NCBI GenBank assembly: GCA_016178015.1
Contig: JACOUB010000013.1
Coordinates: 1 to 41,719, forward strand
DNA from: Methylocystis sp.
GTDB taxonomy: Bacteria > Pseudomonadota > Alphaproteobacteria > Rhizobiales > Beijerinckiaceae
DNA: 41,719 nt
Reading direction: 5' to 3'
Shown: positions 1-8,306 of the stretch, in pieces
How the letters are laid out: each line of letters starts with the position of its first letter
Position numbering within the stretch: the first letter of the stretch is position 1
The notes under the pieces: model-generated
What the model was told of the DNA's origin: nothing
What the model saw: the letters and a program-made list of their open reading frames with translations, nothing else
Database searches by the model: none
Position numbers and translations under genes: made by a program

Positions 1-2
1 CC

Positions 3-1193
<1,191 letters not shown>

Positions 1194-1207
1194 GGGGGGG
1201 GCGAAAT

Positions 1208-1254
1208 CTGTTCCCTCTCCCGCGAAGCGGGGGGAGGGTTAGGGAGGGGGAGCC
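1208..1254. repeat. Palindromic repeat, stem-loop fragment (element A family)
   Basis: The segment reads CCCTCTCCCGCGAAGCGGGG followed by a G-rich tail. It can fold into a strong hairpin and resembles the terminal stems of the full elements at 10949-11104 and 32846-32996. It lies 15 bp after the tuf stop codon, where it could also act as a transcription terminator or mRNA-stabilising structure. Confidence 0.6.
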
Positions 1255-1567
1255 CCATTCGGCTCACGGTCCAAAAGGACGATACAATGAACGGCCAAGT
1301 TGGGGCGACCTTACTCTGAAGCCGGACATCGTATGCTACTTAAGATAGCAATACGTTTGACTTGACACCTATGGGTGTATTACGGAAGTTCTCTCCTGAG
1401 GAGAGGTGATTCTGCGCCGGCGCCTCATGCGGAGAGGGCGCCCGAGCCGCCTCGAGCGGGCCGCCGTAGCATAGCGTCCCGGCGCGGCAATCGTGTCTTG
1501 CAACGGCCGTCCCGGCGGCGCTCAAGCGGGACGAGTTTTCGAGCGCTGTCGTTTCTTGTGCACAAGC

Positions 1568-1611
1568 TGATAATTATAGTTATGATAGTAATACATACCT
1601 TATAATTATCA
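1568..1611. promoter_or_regulatory. 11-bp perfect inverted repeat in AT-rich DNA upstream of the response regulator
   Basis: TGATAATTATA at 1568-1578 is matched exactly by its reverse complement TATAATTATCA at 1601-1611, with a 22-base loop. The repeat lies about 120 bp upstream of the NtrC-type gene. It could be an operator for a dimeric regulator or an enhancer-like site bound by the activator itself. No function can be read directly from the sequence. Confidence 0.45.
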
Positions 1612-1732
1612 TGTAGTATCAATTTGTGACGCAAGGCTTAGATATAGTTGTGAGTATCAAGTAAATGCGTCAGCCTAGTCGTAAGATTGTAAGTATTACG
1701 GACAAACAGCCTATGTCTTTAGTTTCACGCCC

Positions 1733-3139
1733 ATGTTGACGCGACCGAGATCCACGGTCCTGCTCATTGACGATGATCAGGATATGCGCTGGGCCATGCG
1801 CAATATTCTCGCAGGCGCCGGGTTCGACGTAGCGGAAGCGGACGCCGGAAGGGCCGCGCTCGAACTAGCCGGCTGCCGAACGCCGGACACGGTGCTGCTC
1901 GACATGCGCATGCCGGGTCTTGGCGGCGAAGAGGTGTTGCGACGGCTGCAACGCCTTGATCCAGGCCTGCCGATCATCGTCGTCACGGCGCACGGCAGCA
2001 TCTCGGGGGCGGTCAGCGCGATCCGCGAAGGCGCGTTCGAATACATCACCAAGCCGTTCCGCAACGAGCATCTCGTCGACGCCGTGCGGCGGGCGCTGGC
2101 GCGCCGAACCGTCGCGCGCGCCGCCCCCGCGGCGGGCGTCCGCGCCGCCCTCGCCGCAATCATGGGGCAGGGTCCTTCGATCCAGAACCTGGCTGCCCAG
2201 ATCGAAGCCGTCGTCTCGACCGACTATTCCGTCGTCATCCGGGGGGAGACCGGCGTCGGCAAAGAGGTCGTCGCCCGCAGCCTGCATCAACATGGCCGGC
2301 GTGCGGAGCGTCCGCTCGTCGTCGTCGATTGCGGCGCGATCGTCGAGACCCTGACCGACAGCGAATTCTTCGGTCACGAGAAGGGAGCCTACACCGGCGC
2401 CGGTGCCCGGCGCCGTGGTTGGTTCGAGGCCGCCGCCAATGGCGGCACGATTTTCCTCGACGAGATCGGCAATCTCGCTCCGACTGGGCAGAAGGCTCTG
2501 CTGCGCACCCTCGATGACCGCATGATCCGCAGGGTGGGCGGCGCCGAGTTGATCAATCTCGACGTCCGCGTCATCGCCGCCACCAACGACGATCTCAAGG
2601 AACGCGCCAGAGGCGGCGCTTTTCGTGAAGATCTGTTCTTCCGGCTGGCGGAATATGTCATCACCGTTCCGCCGTTGCGGTCACGACCGGAGGACATCGA
2701 CTTCCTCACGCGGCGCTTTTTGACGCAGGCGCGCGAGGCCTTGGGGCGGCCGCCGGTCGACGTCGCGCCGGCGGCCCTGGACCTGCTCTGCGCCTATCAT
2801 TGGCCGGGAAATGTCCGAGAGTTGCGCAACGTCATGCGACGGGCGGCGCTGACCGTGTCGGACGTCATCACGCCGCGCCATCTCGAAGACAGTCTGGGCG
2901 GCGGCGTCGCCCCCGCGATCGCCGCTCGCAAGGCCCCGGCCGCTTCCACATCCTTGCGTCATCGCGTTCAGGACCAGGTCCGCGTGATCGAGCGCGACGC
3001 CGTGATTGCGGCGCTCGAGCAGGCCGGAGGCAACAAGGCCAAAGCGGCTCGGCTGCTCGGCATCGACTATAAGACATATCGCACGAAATTGAAGTTGCTG
3101 GGGGAATGGCAAGGGGAGCCCGCCAATGGCGGACGTTGA
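1733..3139 (+). CDS. NtrC-family sigma-54-dependent response regulator
   Basis: This 468-residue transcription activator has the three classical NtrC parts. The receiver domain covers residues 1-120, with acidic pocket D13/D14, phospho-acceptor D57, T85 and K107. The AAA+ sigma-54-interaction domain spans about 143-385, with Walker A GETGVGKE at 171-178, the sigma-54 contact loop GAYTGA at 218-223 and Walker B GGTIFLDEI at 237-245. A Fis-type helix-turn-helix closes the protein (GGNKAKAARLLGIDYKTYR). The contact loop has Y in place of the usual F of GAFTGA, a conservative variant. The gene overlaps the next one by 14 bp, and a histidine kinase follows one gene later, making a cognate pair likely. 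A near-consensus sigma-54 promoter sits before gvpA, so activation of the gas vesicle operon is the probable role. No clear Shine-Dalgarno precedes the ATG at 1733. Confidence 0.93.
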   Translation: MLTRPRSTVLLIDDDQDMRWAMRNILAGAGFDVAEADAGRAALELAGCRTPDTVLLDMRMPGLGGEEVLRRLQRLDPGLPIIVVTAHGSISGAVSAIREGAFEYITKPFRNEHLVDAVRRALARRTVARAAPAAGVRAALAAIMGQGPSIQNLAAQIEAVVSTDYSVVIRGETGVGKEVVARSLHQHGRRAERPLVVVDCGAIVETLTDSEFFGHEKGAYTGAGARRRGWFEAAANGGTIFLDEIGNLAPTGQKALLRTLDDRMIRRVGGAELINLDVRVIAATNDDLKERARGGAFREDLFFRLAEYVITVPPLRSRPEDIDFLTRRFLTQAREALGRPPVDVAPAALDLLCAYHWPGNVRELRNVMRRAALTVSDVITPRHLEDSLGGGVAPAIAARKAPAASTSLRHRVQDQVRVIERDAVIAALEQAGGNKAKAARLLGIDYKTYRTKLKLLGEWQGEPANGGR

Positions 3140-3977
3140 AGCGGTTCCGCTCGACGCCGGCGGCGTCGGTTCGCGCGGCCCGGCGAGCGACGACGCGATC
3201 TGCCTGTTCGCCTTCGTCGCATGCGTCGGCGCGCGCGAGCCGCCGCCGTTCGACGAGGCGCCGGAGCAACGGCCGATATTGCACCGCGTCGGAGCGGTCA
3301 CGGCCCTGATCGGCGTCGTCCCCATCGCCGATTACTGCGGCGCCGACGCCGAACGCCGTTTGGCCGACGTCGCTTGGCTCGCCCCGCGCCTGCGCCGTCA
3401 CGCCGAGTTGGTGGCGTGGGCGATGCGCCGCTCGCCGGTGTTCCCGGCGCCTTTCGCCACCCTTTACTCGAGCCTCGCCAGCCTGACGACGTTTATGCGT
3501 GCTCACGAGGCGACGATCTCCAGCTTCCTTGGCGCGGTTGCGGACAAGGAGGAATGGGAGTTGCGGGCCGTCGCCGAGTTCGAACGCCCCGATAGCTTGG
3601 ACCAGTTGGCGTGCAGCGCCTGGCCCGACTGGCAGGAGCTGTCGAAAGGCGCCCGCTACATGCGGCTGTGCCGGGATCGCAACGCGCTCCTCGAGTACGG
3701 CCGCGCCGCCGCCGCCGCCCGCATGCGCGATTTCGTCGCGGAGCTCGCGCCGTTGACGGCTGACGTTCGCCAGCATGAGGCGCTCCCGAAGTCCGGCTCG
3801 GGCGGGACCGAGCTGATCGCTCGTTACGCGCTCCTCGTGGCGAAGTCGCAGGTCGCCGCCGTTCATGAGCGCGTCGCAGAGATCGCCGTCCGCGCCGCGC
3901 GCCAGCACATTGCGATCGCATCGTCTGGGCCCTGGCCGCCGTTCAGTTTTCGGCCCGATCTCGAGTCGCCGCGCTAG
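3126..3977 (+). CDS. gvpL: Gas vesicle protein, GvpL/GvpF family (first copy)
   Basis: GvpF/GvpL proteins are minor accessory proteins needed early in gas vesicle assembly and contact GvpA. This 283-residue protein shows the family hallmarks: a central DKEEWELR segment near residues 140-147, a KGARYMRLCRDR segment, and the C-terminal SGPWPPFSF signature. Its N-terminus is about 20 residues longer than that of the paralogue at 8307. The start at 3126 has an AAGGGGAG ribosome site and overlaps the regulator gene, implying translational coupling. The gene is sandwiched between the sigma-54 activator and the histidine kinase, outside the gvpA operon proper. The gvpL name is chosen by position; sequence alone does not separate F from L. 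Confidence 0.88.
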   Translation: MADVEAVPLDAGGVGSRGPASDDAICLFAFVACVGAREPPPFDEAPEQRPILHRVGAVTALIGVVPIADYCGADAERRLADVAWLAPRLRRHAELVAWAMRRSPVFPAPFATLYSSLASLTTFMRAHEATISSFLGAVADKEEWELRAVAEFERPDSLDQLACSAWPDWQELSKGARYMRLCRDRNALLEYGRAAAAARMRDFVAELAPLTADVRQHEALPKSGSGGTELIARYALLVAKSQVAAVHERVAEIAVRAARQHIAIASSGPWPPFSFRPDLESPR

Positions 3978-4001
3978 GCGGCGAGCCCCAGGGAAAATCG
4001 G

Positions 4002-5111
4002 ATGCTCGTTCCCACGCTCGATTATGAAAGCTTCTTACATGCCGTGATGGCGACGACGGGAGACCTCATTATCTCCACCGACCCGCAAGGGGCCATCACG
4101 ACCTGGAGCGCCGCGGCGGAGAAAGCCACCGGCTACGCCTGTCGTGACGTGCGCGGCTCCAGGTTCGCGGACCACATCGAAGAACCCCACAACAAGGAGG
4201 TCGACGCTTTTTTCCGCAAAATCGCCGAGGACGAGGATCGCCGCTGCGTCGACTGGCCGATGCGGCTCCGGAGTGGCGAAAGCATGCCTTTATCCTGGCG
4301 CTTGTCGCGGATGACCGACCAGGCCGGCGAGGTCGCCGGAGTCGTGGCCGTCGGCTGCAATCCTGTCGAACAGCGCGTCAAGGAGACCGAGATGCGTCAA
4401 GGCGAAAAGCTCGCCGCGCTCGGCATGGTCATCGGCGGCATCGCCCATGAAATCCGCAACCCGTTGGGCGTCAGCTCCGCCGCCGCGCAGCTCATGCGCG
4501 AAACAATGACCGCGCCGGCTTTGCTCGAAGAGTGCATCGACAAGGTTATTGCCGGCATCGATCGGGCTTCGCTCGTCGTCGAAAGTCTGTTGCGCTTTGC
4601 GCGGCCGGGGCCGATCACGCAAACAACCAAGGTCGACGTGCTCGACATGCTGAACAACGCGTTGGCGCTCGCCTCTGGCGACGCGGCGGCGGGAACCACG
4701 GTCGACTGGCAGCCGCCGTGCATGCCGGCCCCACTTTATGCCGAGGGCGTGCAGAACCTGCTCGAACTCGTCATCGTCAATCTCATCCTGAACGCCTTCC
4801 AGGCCATGCCCAACGGCGGTCGGCTGACCATCGCCGGCCGGCGCGATGGCGCCGAAGCGGTCATCGAGATCCGCGACACGGGTCCGGGGATACCCGAAGC
4901 TCACCTCGCCAAAATCTTCGATCCGTTCTTCACGACGCGCTCCGATAGTCGCCGTGCGGGGCTCGGCTTGTCGGTGTCTCATGCCATCGTGCGCCAGCAC
5001 GGCGGCAATCTGACCGTGCGCACGTCGCCAAGCGATGGCGCAACCTTCGTCGTGCGCATTCCCGGCGCGCGGGACTCGAGCGCGGCCGCCGGCGCCGCGG
5101 ACGCCTGCTGA
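4002..5111 (+). CDS. Soluble PAS-domain sensor histidine kinase (NtrB-like)
   Basis: This is a two-component sensor kinase of 369 residues. A PAS domain (about residues 10-122, [20 protein letters not shown]) precedes a DHp helix carrying the phospho-acceptor H149 in [12 protein letters not shown]. The HATPase domain has an N box [11 protein letters not shown] (260-270), G1 DTGPGIP (292-298), an F box DPFFTTR (307-313) and G2 GLGLSVSHA (320-328). No transmembrane segment is visible, so the signal is probably cytoplasmic, as for NtrB-type kinases. The start at 4002 has an AGGGA ribosome site. The gene lies 24 bp after gvpL and upstream of gvpA. Its likely partner is the NtrC-type regulator at 1733, because no other regulator is nearby. 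The PAS ligand cannot be inferred. Confidence 0.93.
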   Translation: MLVPTLDYESFLHAVMATTGDLIISTDPQGAITTWSAAAEKATGYACRDVRGSRFADHIEEPHNKEVDAFFRKIAEDEDRRCVDWPMRLRSGESMPLSWRLSRMTDQAGEVAGVVAVGCNPVEQRVKETEMRQGEKLAALGMVIGGIAHEIRNPLGVSSAAAQLMRETMTAPALLEECIDKVIAGIDRASLVVESLLRFARPGPITQTTKVDVLDMLNNALALASGDAAAGTTVDWQPPCMPAPLYAEGVQNLLELVIVNLILNAFQAMPNGGRLTIAGRRDGAEAVIEIRDTGPGIPEAHLAKIFDPFFTTRSDSRRAGLGLSVSHAIVRQHGGNLTVRTSPSDGATFVVRIPGARDSSAAAGAADAC

Positions 5112-5148
5112 CGTGACGGGTAAGGGCGGGAAACGCCGCCCGCACTCC

Positions 5149-5160
5149 CGGGCGCGCCCG
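5149..5160. promoter_or_regulatory. 12-bp perfect palindrome between the kinase gene and the gvpA promoter
   Basis: CGGGCGCGCCCG is its own reverse complement. It lies about 100 bp upstream of the sigma-54 promoter, a distance compatible with an upstream activator site, and 38 bp after the kinase stop codon. In DNA this GC-rich a 12-bp palindrome can arise by chance, so the assignment is weak. Confidence 0.25.
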
Positions 5161-5260
5161 CCCGCATTGTCTCGCCGCCGCCGCCCGCCGGCGTCGACGC
5201 TGAATTCGCAACCATTTGATAATGCGTATCTATTTAAATTTCTGTGGAAGCGTGCGCGTT

Positions 5261-5276
5261 TGGCCTGGCCTTTGCT
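5261..5276 (+). promoter_or_regulatory. Sigma-54 (RpoN) promoter of the gvpA operon
   Basis: TGGCCTGGCCTTTGCT matches the sigma-54 consensus TGGCACG-N4-TTGCW at 14 of the 16 positions counted (12 informative bases with 2 mismatches, plus 4 free ones). The invariant GG and GC dinucleotides are exactly 10 bases apart. It predicts a start of transcription near 5288, about 70 bases before the gvpA ATG. An AT-rich stretch immediately upstream (5217-5240) could be an IHF bend site, although no perfect IHF consensus is visible. The island encodes its own NtrC-family activator, which strongly supports the call. Confidence 0.85.
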
Positions 5277-5358
5277 GGAGGATGAAGCGGCCGGAGAGTT
5301 TCGACTGGTTCCGGCAAATTCGCGAAGAGCTGAGCAACCATCAGAAGGAGAAACTTTT

Positions 5359-5577
5359 ATGGCACGCGTACAAAAGTCCACCGACTCGTCGAGTCTTGCC
5401 GAAGTCGTCGATCGGATTCTCGACAAAGGGATCGTGATCGATGCGTGGGTCAAGATCTCCTTGGTCGGAATCGAGCTGATCACGATCGAAGCTCGCGTCG
5501 TGGTGGCCTCCGTCGAGACCTACCTCAAATACGCCGAGGCGGTCGGCCTGACGGCCTCCGCCGCAGCGCCCGCTTAA
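5359..5577 (+). CDS. gvpA: Gas vesicle major structural protein GvpA
   Basis: GvpA is the small hydrophobic protein whose ribs form the gas-permeable vesicle wall. The 72-residue protein has the family core: [20 protein letters not shown] (helix 1, about residues 11-30), [21 protein letters not shown] (beta-hairpin, 31-51) and a helical [13 protein letters not shown] end. The start at 5359 was chosen because AGAAGGAG lies eight bases upstream and because homologues begin here; the open frame continues further upstream without homology. It is the first gene after the sigma-54 promoter. A very strong hairpin follows 17 bp after the stop codon, which would favour abundant gvpA message over downstream genes. 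Confidence 0.97.
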   Translation: MARVQKSTDSSSLAEVVDRILDKGIVIDAWVKISLVGIELITIEARVVVASVETYLKYAEAVGLTASAAAPA

Positions 5578-5594
5578 ACGACAGCTGCTGCTGT

Positions 5595-5629
5595 CGGGAG
5601 GGCGAGCGTTTCTTTCGTTCGCCCTCCCG
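5595..5629 (+). terminator. Strong hairpin between gvpA and the gvpC-like gene (attenuator or mRNA stabiliser)
   Basis: The arms at 5595-5608 and 5616-5629 pair over 14 bases with one G-U wobble and a 7-base loop (TTTCTTT). There is no U-tract, so a classical intrinsic terminator is less likely than partial attenuation or protection of the gvpA 3' end. Major structural gvp genes in other organisms are often followed by such structures to raise their dosage. Confidence 0.65.
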
Positions 5630-5660
5630 GCGGCGACGGGTCTGCAACGGAGGATGAAAC

Positions 5661-6341
5661 ATGGCGAAAGTAACAGAAGGTTTGGCGCACGTGGCGGAAG
5701 GAATCGCGAGGGGGCGTCAGCAGCGCAGTCAACTGGCGGCGCAGATCAAGAACGCGACCAGAAGCCGACGCAGCGAAGTCCGCTCCTTGCTGATGAGCTT
5801 GAAGGCGTCGCGCGGTCGGGCCAATCGCAAGCAAACGGCGCAAGCGCAACAGGCGACAAGGGCGCGTCACGGCGACATCCATTCCTTGCTGCAAGGATTG
5901 AAGGCGTTGCGCGCCAAGGGCGCCCGCGCCTATCGCAGGGAGGCCATCGTCGCCAACGACAGACGACGACACGAGATAAAGGCGCTTCTGACCAGGTTCT
6001 GGCGCGAACGGATCGCGCATCGCAAGCGTCGCCTGGCGCGCGCCGCGGCGCAGCGTGACAAGGCGGCGGTCTTCATGCGTAATCTGACCAACGGCATGGC
6101 GGTTGTTCGCGTCAACCTCGCCAAGGATTGTCGCGCTCGCGCGGCCGCAATCCACGAGCGTCTCGTCGCCTATGCGCAGGATCGCCATGACGCCATCGCC
6201 ATGTGGCGTGGAAACCGCCGCCACAGGCAACCGGTCGCCGCCGCGCAATCGATGCCCGCCGCGACACGCTCAGCAAAGCGCCCGTTCAGCAACTTGGGCC
6301 ATAAGGGCTCACGCCAGCGGCGCCGCGAGGATGCGAGATGA
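5661..6341 (+). CDS. gvpC: GvpC-like gas vesicle protein with 33-residue repeats
   Basis: This 226-residue, strongly basic, helix-rich protein sits between gvpA and gvpN, the place held by gvpC in cyanobacteria. Three repeats have exactly 33-residue spacing: SEVRSLLMSLKASRGR (LL at 43-44), GDIHSLLQGLKALRAK (LL at 76-77) and HEIKALLTRFWRERIA (LL at 109-110). Two looser copies follow around residues 135-175. Cyanobacterial GvpC is also built from 33-residue repeats that clamp across GvpA ribs and strengthen the wall. The sequence here is far richer in arginine and lacks a clear glutamine-alanine-rich pattern, so it may be a remote homologue or an analogue. The ribosome site GGAGGA lies eight bases before the ATG. 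The last codons overlap the start of gvpN. Confidence 0.7.
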   Translation: MAKVTEGLAHVAEGIARGRQQRSQLAAQIKNATRSRRSEVRSLLMSLKASRGRANRKQTAQAQQATRARHGDIHSLLQGLKALRAKGARAYRREAIVANDRRRHEIKALLTRFWRERIAHRKRRLARAAAQRDKAAVFMRNLTNGMAVVRVNLAKDCRARAAAIHERLVAYAQDRHDAIAMWRGNRRHRQPVAAAQSMPAATRSAKRPFSNLGHKGSRQRRREDAR

Positions 6342-7372
6342 GCGTCCTCGCATTCGCAAGCCACGCTCCGCGCGCCGCTGAATCGCCGGGCGGCGACGAC
6401 GGCTCTATTGCTCTAGGCCCGAGCAACGCGTTCGTGACCTCGCCAACGGTTCGAGAGATCACGGACCGCGCTTTGGCTTATCTCGAGGCAGGCTATGCCG
6501 TGCATTTCTCCGGGCCGGCCGGCACGGGGAAAACGACGCTCGCTTTCCATGTCGCCGCACAGCTCGGTCGACCGGCCATCCTGCTGCATGGCGATCACGA
6601 GTTCGGCAGTTCCGATCTCATCGGGCGCGAGAGCGGCTATCGCAAGTCCCGCGTTGTCGACAATTACATCTCCTCGGTGGTCAAGCTCGAAGAGGAAGGG
6701 CGCGCGCTGTGGATCGACAACCGCATCACGACGGCCTGCCGGCTCGGGCATTCGATCATTTACGACGAATTCAACCGAAGCAAGCCGGAAGCCAACAACC
6801 CATTCTTGAGCATCTTGTCAGAGGGCGTCCTCAACGTTCCCGCATTGCATGGCCGCGGCGAGGGCTATGTCAACGTGCATCCGCAGTTTCGAGCCATCTT
6901 CACCTCGAATCCGGCCGAATATGCGGGGGTCTACGCCACTCAGGACGCCCTGCTCGACCGCATGGTCACGCTCCGCTTTGGTCATTACGACCGCGCTGCC
7001 GAGATCGCCATCACCGTCAGCAAATCCGGCCTCGACAGGGATCGCGCCGCGCGCGTCGTCGATCTCGTGAGGCTGTGCCGCTCGGAAGGACGCGATCCCA
7101 ATTATCCGACCCTGCGCGCCTCGATCGCCATCGCGCGCGTGCTGGCCGCGCGCGGCGGCGAAGCGAGTTTTCGCAATCCCGTCTTTCTGTGGGCGTGCCG
7201 CGACATCCTCAGCCCGGCGGCGCCCAACGGCAAGAGCGAGGGCGCAGCATCGTCGGCGTTCGTCGATCTTCTGCTGCGCCGCTTCGAAAGCGCCGCCGTC
7301 AATGACGAGGCGGCGACGCGATCGGACCGCCGCCGCGACCTCCAGGCGCCGCAACTCGAAGGAGGAACATGA
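6338..7372 (+). CDS. gvpN: Gas vesicle protein GvpN, MoxR-type AAA+ ATPase
   Basis: GvpN is an AAA+ ATPase that helps gas vesicles grow from small bicones to full cylinders. The 344-residue protein has Walker A GPAGTGKTT at 59-67, a Walker B-like segment SIIYDEFNRSKPEANN near 139-153, and FTSNPAEYAG, the sensor-1 region. It begins inside the end of the gvpC-like gene (4-bp overlap) and its stop overlaps the next start, so the genes are probably translationally coupled. The gene order gvpA-gvpC-gvpN is the same as in filamentous cyanobacteria. Confidence 0.95.
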   Translation: MSVLAFASHAPRAAESPGGDDGSIALGPSNAFVTSPTVREITDRALAYLEAGYAVHFSGPAGTGKTTLAFHVAAQLGRPAILLHGDHEFGSSDLIGRESGYRKSRVVDNYISSVVKLEEEGRALWIDNRITTACRLGHSIIYDEFNRSKPEANNPFLSILSEGVLNVPALHGRGEGYVNVHPQFRAIFTSNPAEYAGVYATQDALLDRMVTLRFGHYDRAAEIAITVSKSGLDRDRAARVVDLVRLCRSEGRDPNYPTLRASIAIARVLAARGGEASFRNPVFLWACRDILSPAAPNGKSEGAASSAFVDLLLRRFESAAVNDEAATRSDRRRDLQAPQLEGGT

Positions 7373-7686
7373 CGATGTCGGGACAGCGACGGCCGTCGCG
7401 GGGACTTGCCGATTTGCGAACGCTGACCGGGCGCTCGGATACGCCAATTCCCGCGCACAAGGCTTATCTCCGCATCAGTTTTCTCGAGCTCGAGCGCGCT
7501 CGGCGCAACCAAGAGATGCGGACGGCCCGCGATCGTTTCGACGTCATCCGCGCCCGCTTTCGCGAGATCGACGCCGAAATCGCCGATATTCTCGCCAGCC
7601 TGAACGGCGCGGCTCCTCGAGCTCACGCGCTTGAGGCGCCGGTTGGGCGTCAGCCGGCAAGGCGGAATTTTCAGATCGCCTACTAA
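7369..7686 (+). CDS. Small coiled-coil protein of the gas vesicle operon, unrecognised
   Basis: I do not recognise a named family. The product is at most 105 residues: a basic N-terminal stretch followed by one long charged helix (about residues 30-75, AYLRISFLELERARRNQEMR onward, then RFREIDAEIADIL) that looks like a coiled coil. The C-terminal 30 residues are low in structure and end in NFQIAY. Two starts are possible. The ATG at 7369 is only three bases after GGAGG, while the ATG at 7375 has better spacing and gives 103 residues. Its place between gvpN and gvpO, and the overlap with gvpN, make a role in vesicle assembly likely, possibly as an adaptor. Confidence 0.75.
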   Translation: MTMSGQRRPSRGLADLRTLTGRSDTPIPAHKAYLRISFLELERARRNQEMRTARDRFDVIRARFREIDAEIADILASLNGAAPRAHALEAPVGRQPARRNFQIAY

Positions 7687-7711
7687 AGGCGTCCGACCGG
7701 AGACGAGACGA

Positions 7712-8128
7712 ATGCTGCCGAAGAGTGAACACAGTGGGCGCACGGAGCGCGATCAACATCAGCCGGATGACTTGCAAGGGTTGGCAAAAGCCTCGTTTGA
7801 GATCGCCAAGGCGCTCAAGCAAGTTTCGTCGCCGCTGGGGCCGGGGCTCGCGGCGCCGGTCGGCAAGGTGGCGGCGGCGCGGGCCGCGGTGCGGCAATTC
7901 CTGGCAGCCGAGCTGGAGGCGCGCGAAATCCGCATCACCAAGATCGCGCCCACCGATCATGGCGGGACGGGATGGACGGCGGAGGCCGAAATCCTAGCGC
8001 CCAATCTCGAAATCAAAATGCTCGGCCTGCCGCTGACCCAAGAAGTGCTCGAACGGGAACGTTACACGCTCGAACTTGAAGCGGATTTGACCGTCAGGTC
8101 GTACGAGAACCGCGGGCCGGACGAGTAG
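7712..8128 (+). CDS. gvpO: Gas vesicle protein GvpO
   Basis: GvpO is a small accessory protein required for gas vesicle formation in haloarchaea and present in many bacterial gvp clusters. The 138-residue product has a disordered charged N-terminus, a helix (ARAAVRQFLAAE) and the family's C-terminal core, in which a GWTAEAEIL strand leads to a YTLELEADLTVRSYENR end. The start at 7712 has GGAGACGAG upstream; the open frame runs further 5' but overlaps the previous gene. The call rests on the overall pattern and the neighbours, and similarity to characterised GvpO proteins is modest. Confidence 0.75.
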   Translation: MLPKSEHSGRTERDQHQPDDLQGLAKASFEIAKALKQVSSPLGPGLAAPVGKVAAARAAVRQFLAAELEAREIRITKIAPTDHGGTGWTAEAEILAPNLEIKMLGLPLTQEVLERERYTLELEADLTVRSYENRGPDE

Positions 8129-8183
8129 TGGCCAGCGTCGTTCAAAACGAAGGGATCGTCAAACACGTAGGATTGTTTCGATT

Positions 8184-8247
8184 TGCGAGCCTGAAGGCTC
8201 GCGGTCCAAGCGACGCGGAACCCGGACCGCGAGCCTTCAGGCTCGCA
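8184..8247. repeat. Perfect 24-bp inverted repeat (cruciform/hairpin) inside the gvp operon
   Basis: The arms 8184-8207 and 8224-8247 are exact reverse complements with a 16-base spacer. Each arm also contains a nested palindrome (GCGAGCCTGAAGGCTCGC), so it can fold in two alternative ways. It fills the only sizeable gap in the gvpN-gvpH run. Possible roles are a mobile palindromic repeat, an mRNA processing or stability element, or a terminator lowering expression of the downstream genes. Confidence 0.85.
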
Positions 8248-8306
8248 TCGATGCAGATCCTATCATCTTGGTTGAAGCGCCTCACGGGTCCTGGGGAGAA
8301 AAAATC

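Larger units (their letters stand above)
1194..1732. other. Intergenic region, partly AT-rich, between tuf and the gas vesicle island
   Basis: No convincing gene was found in this 539-bp gap. It holds a stem-loop of the dispersed palindromic family (about 1208-1254), a small hairpin CTCTCC-TGA-GGAGAG at 1391-1405 and a strikingly AT-rich tract from about 1556 to 1732, against a GC-rich background. That tract contains an 11-bp perfect inverted repeat. The AT-rich stretch directly precedes the response regulator, so it is the likely promoter and operator region for that gene. The boundary in base composition also marks a plausible edge of an acquired gas vesicle island. That reading is inference. 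Confidence 0.6.

Noticed and set aside
1351..1376. TTGAC-like sequence followed by TATTAC as a sigma-70 promoter
   Set aside because: The spacing of about 15 bases is poor and no gene begins within a sensible distance.
4290..5483. A 397-codon minus-strand frame over the kinase, the gvpA promoter and gvpA
   Set aside because: It crosses two real genes and the sigma-54 promoter on the other strand and shows no family similarity.
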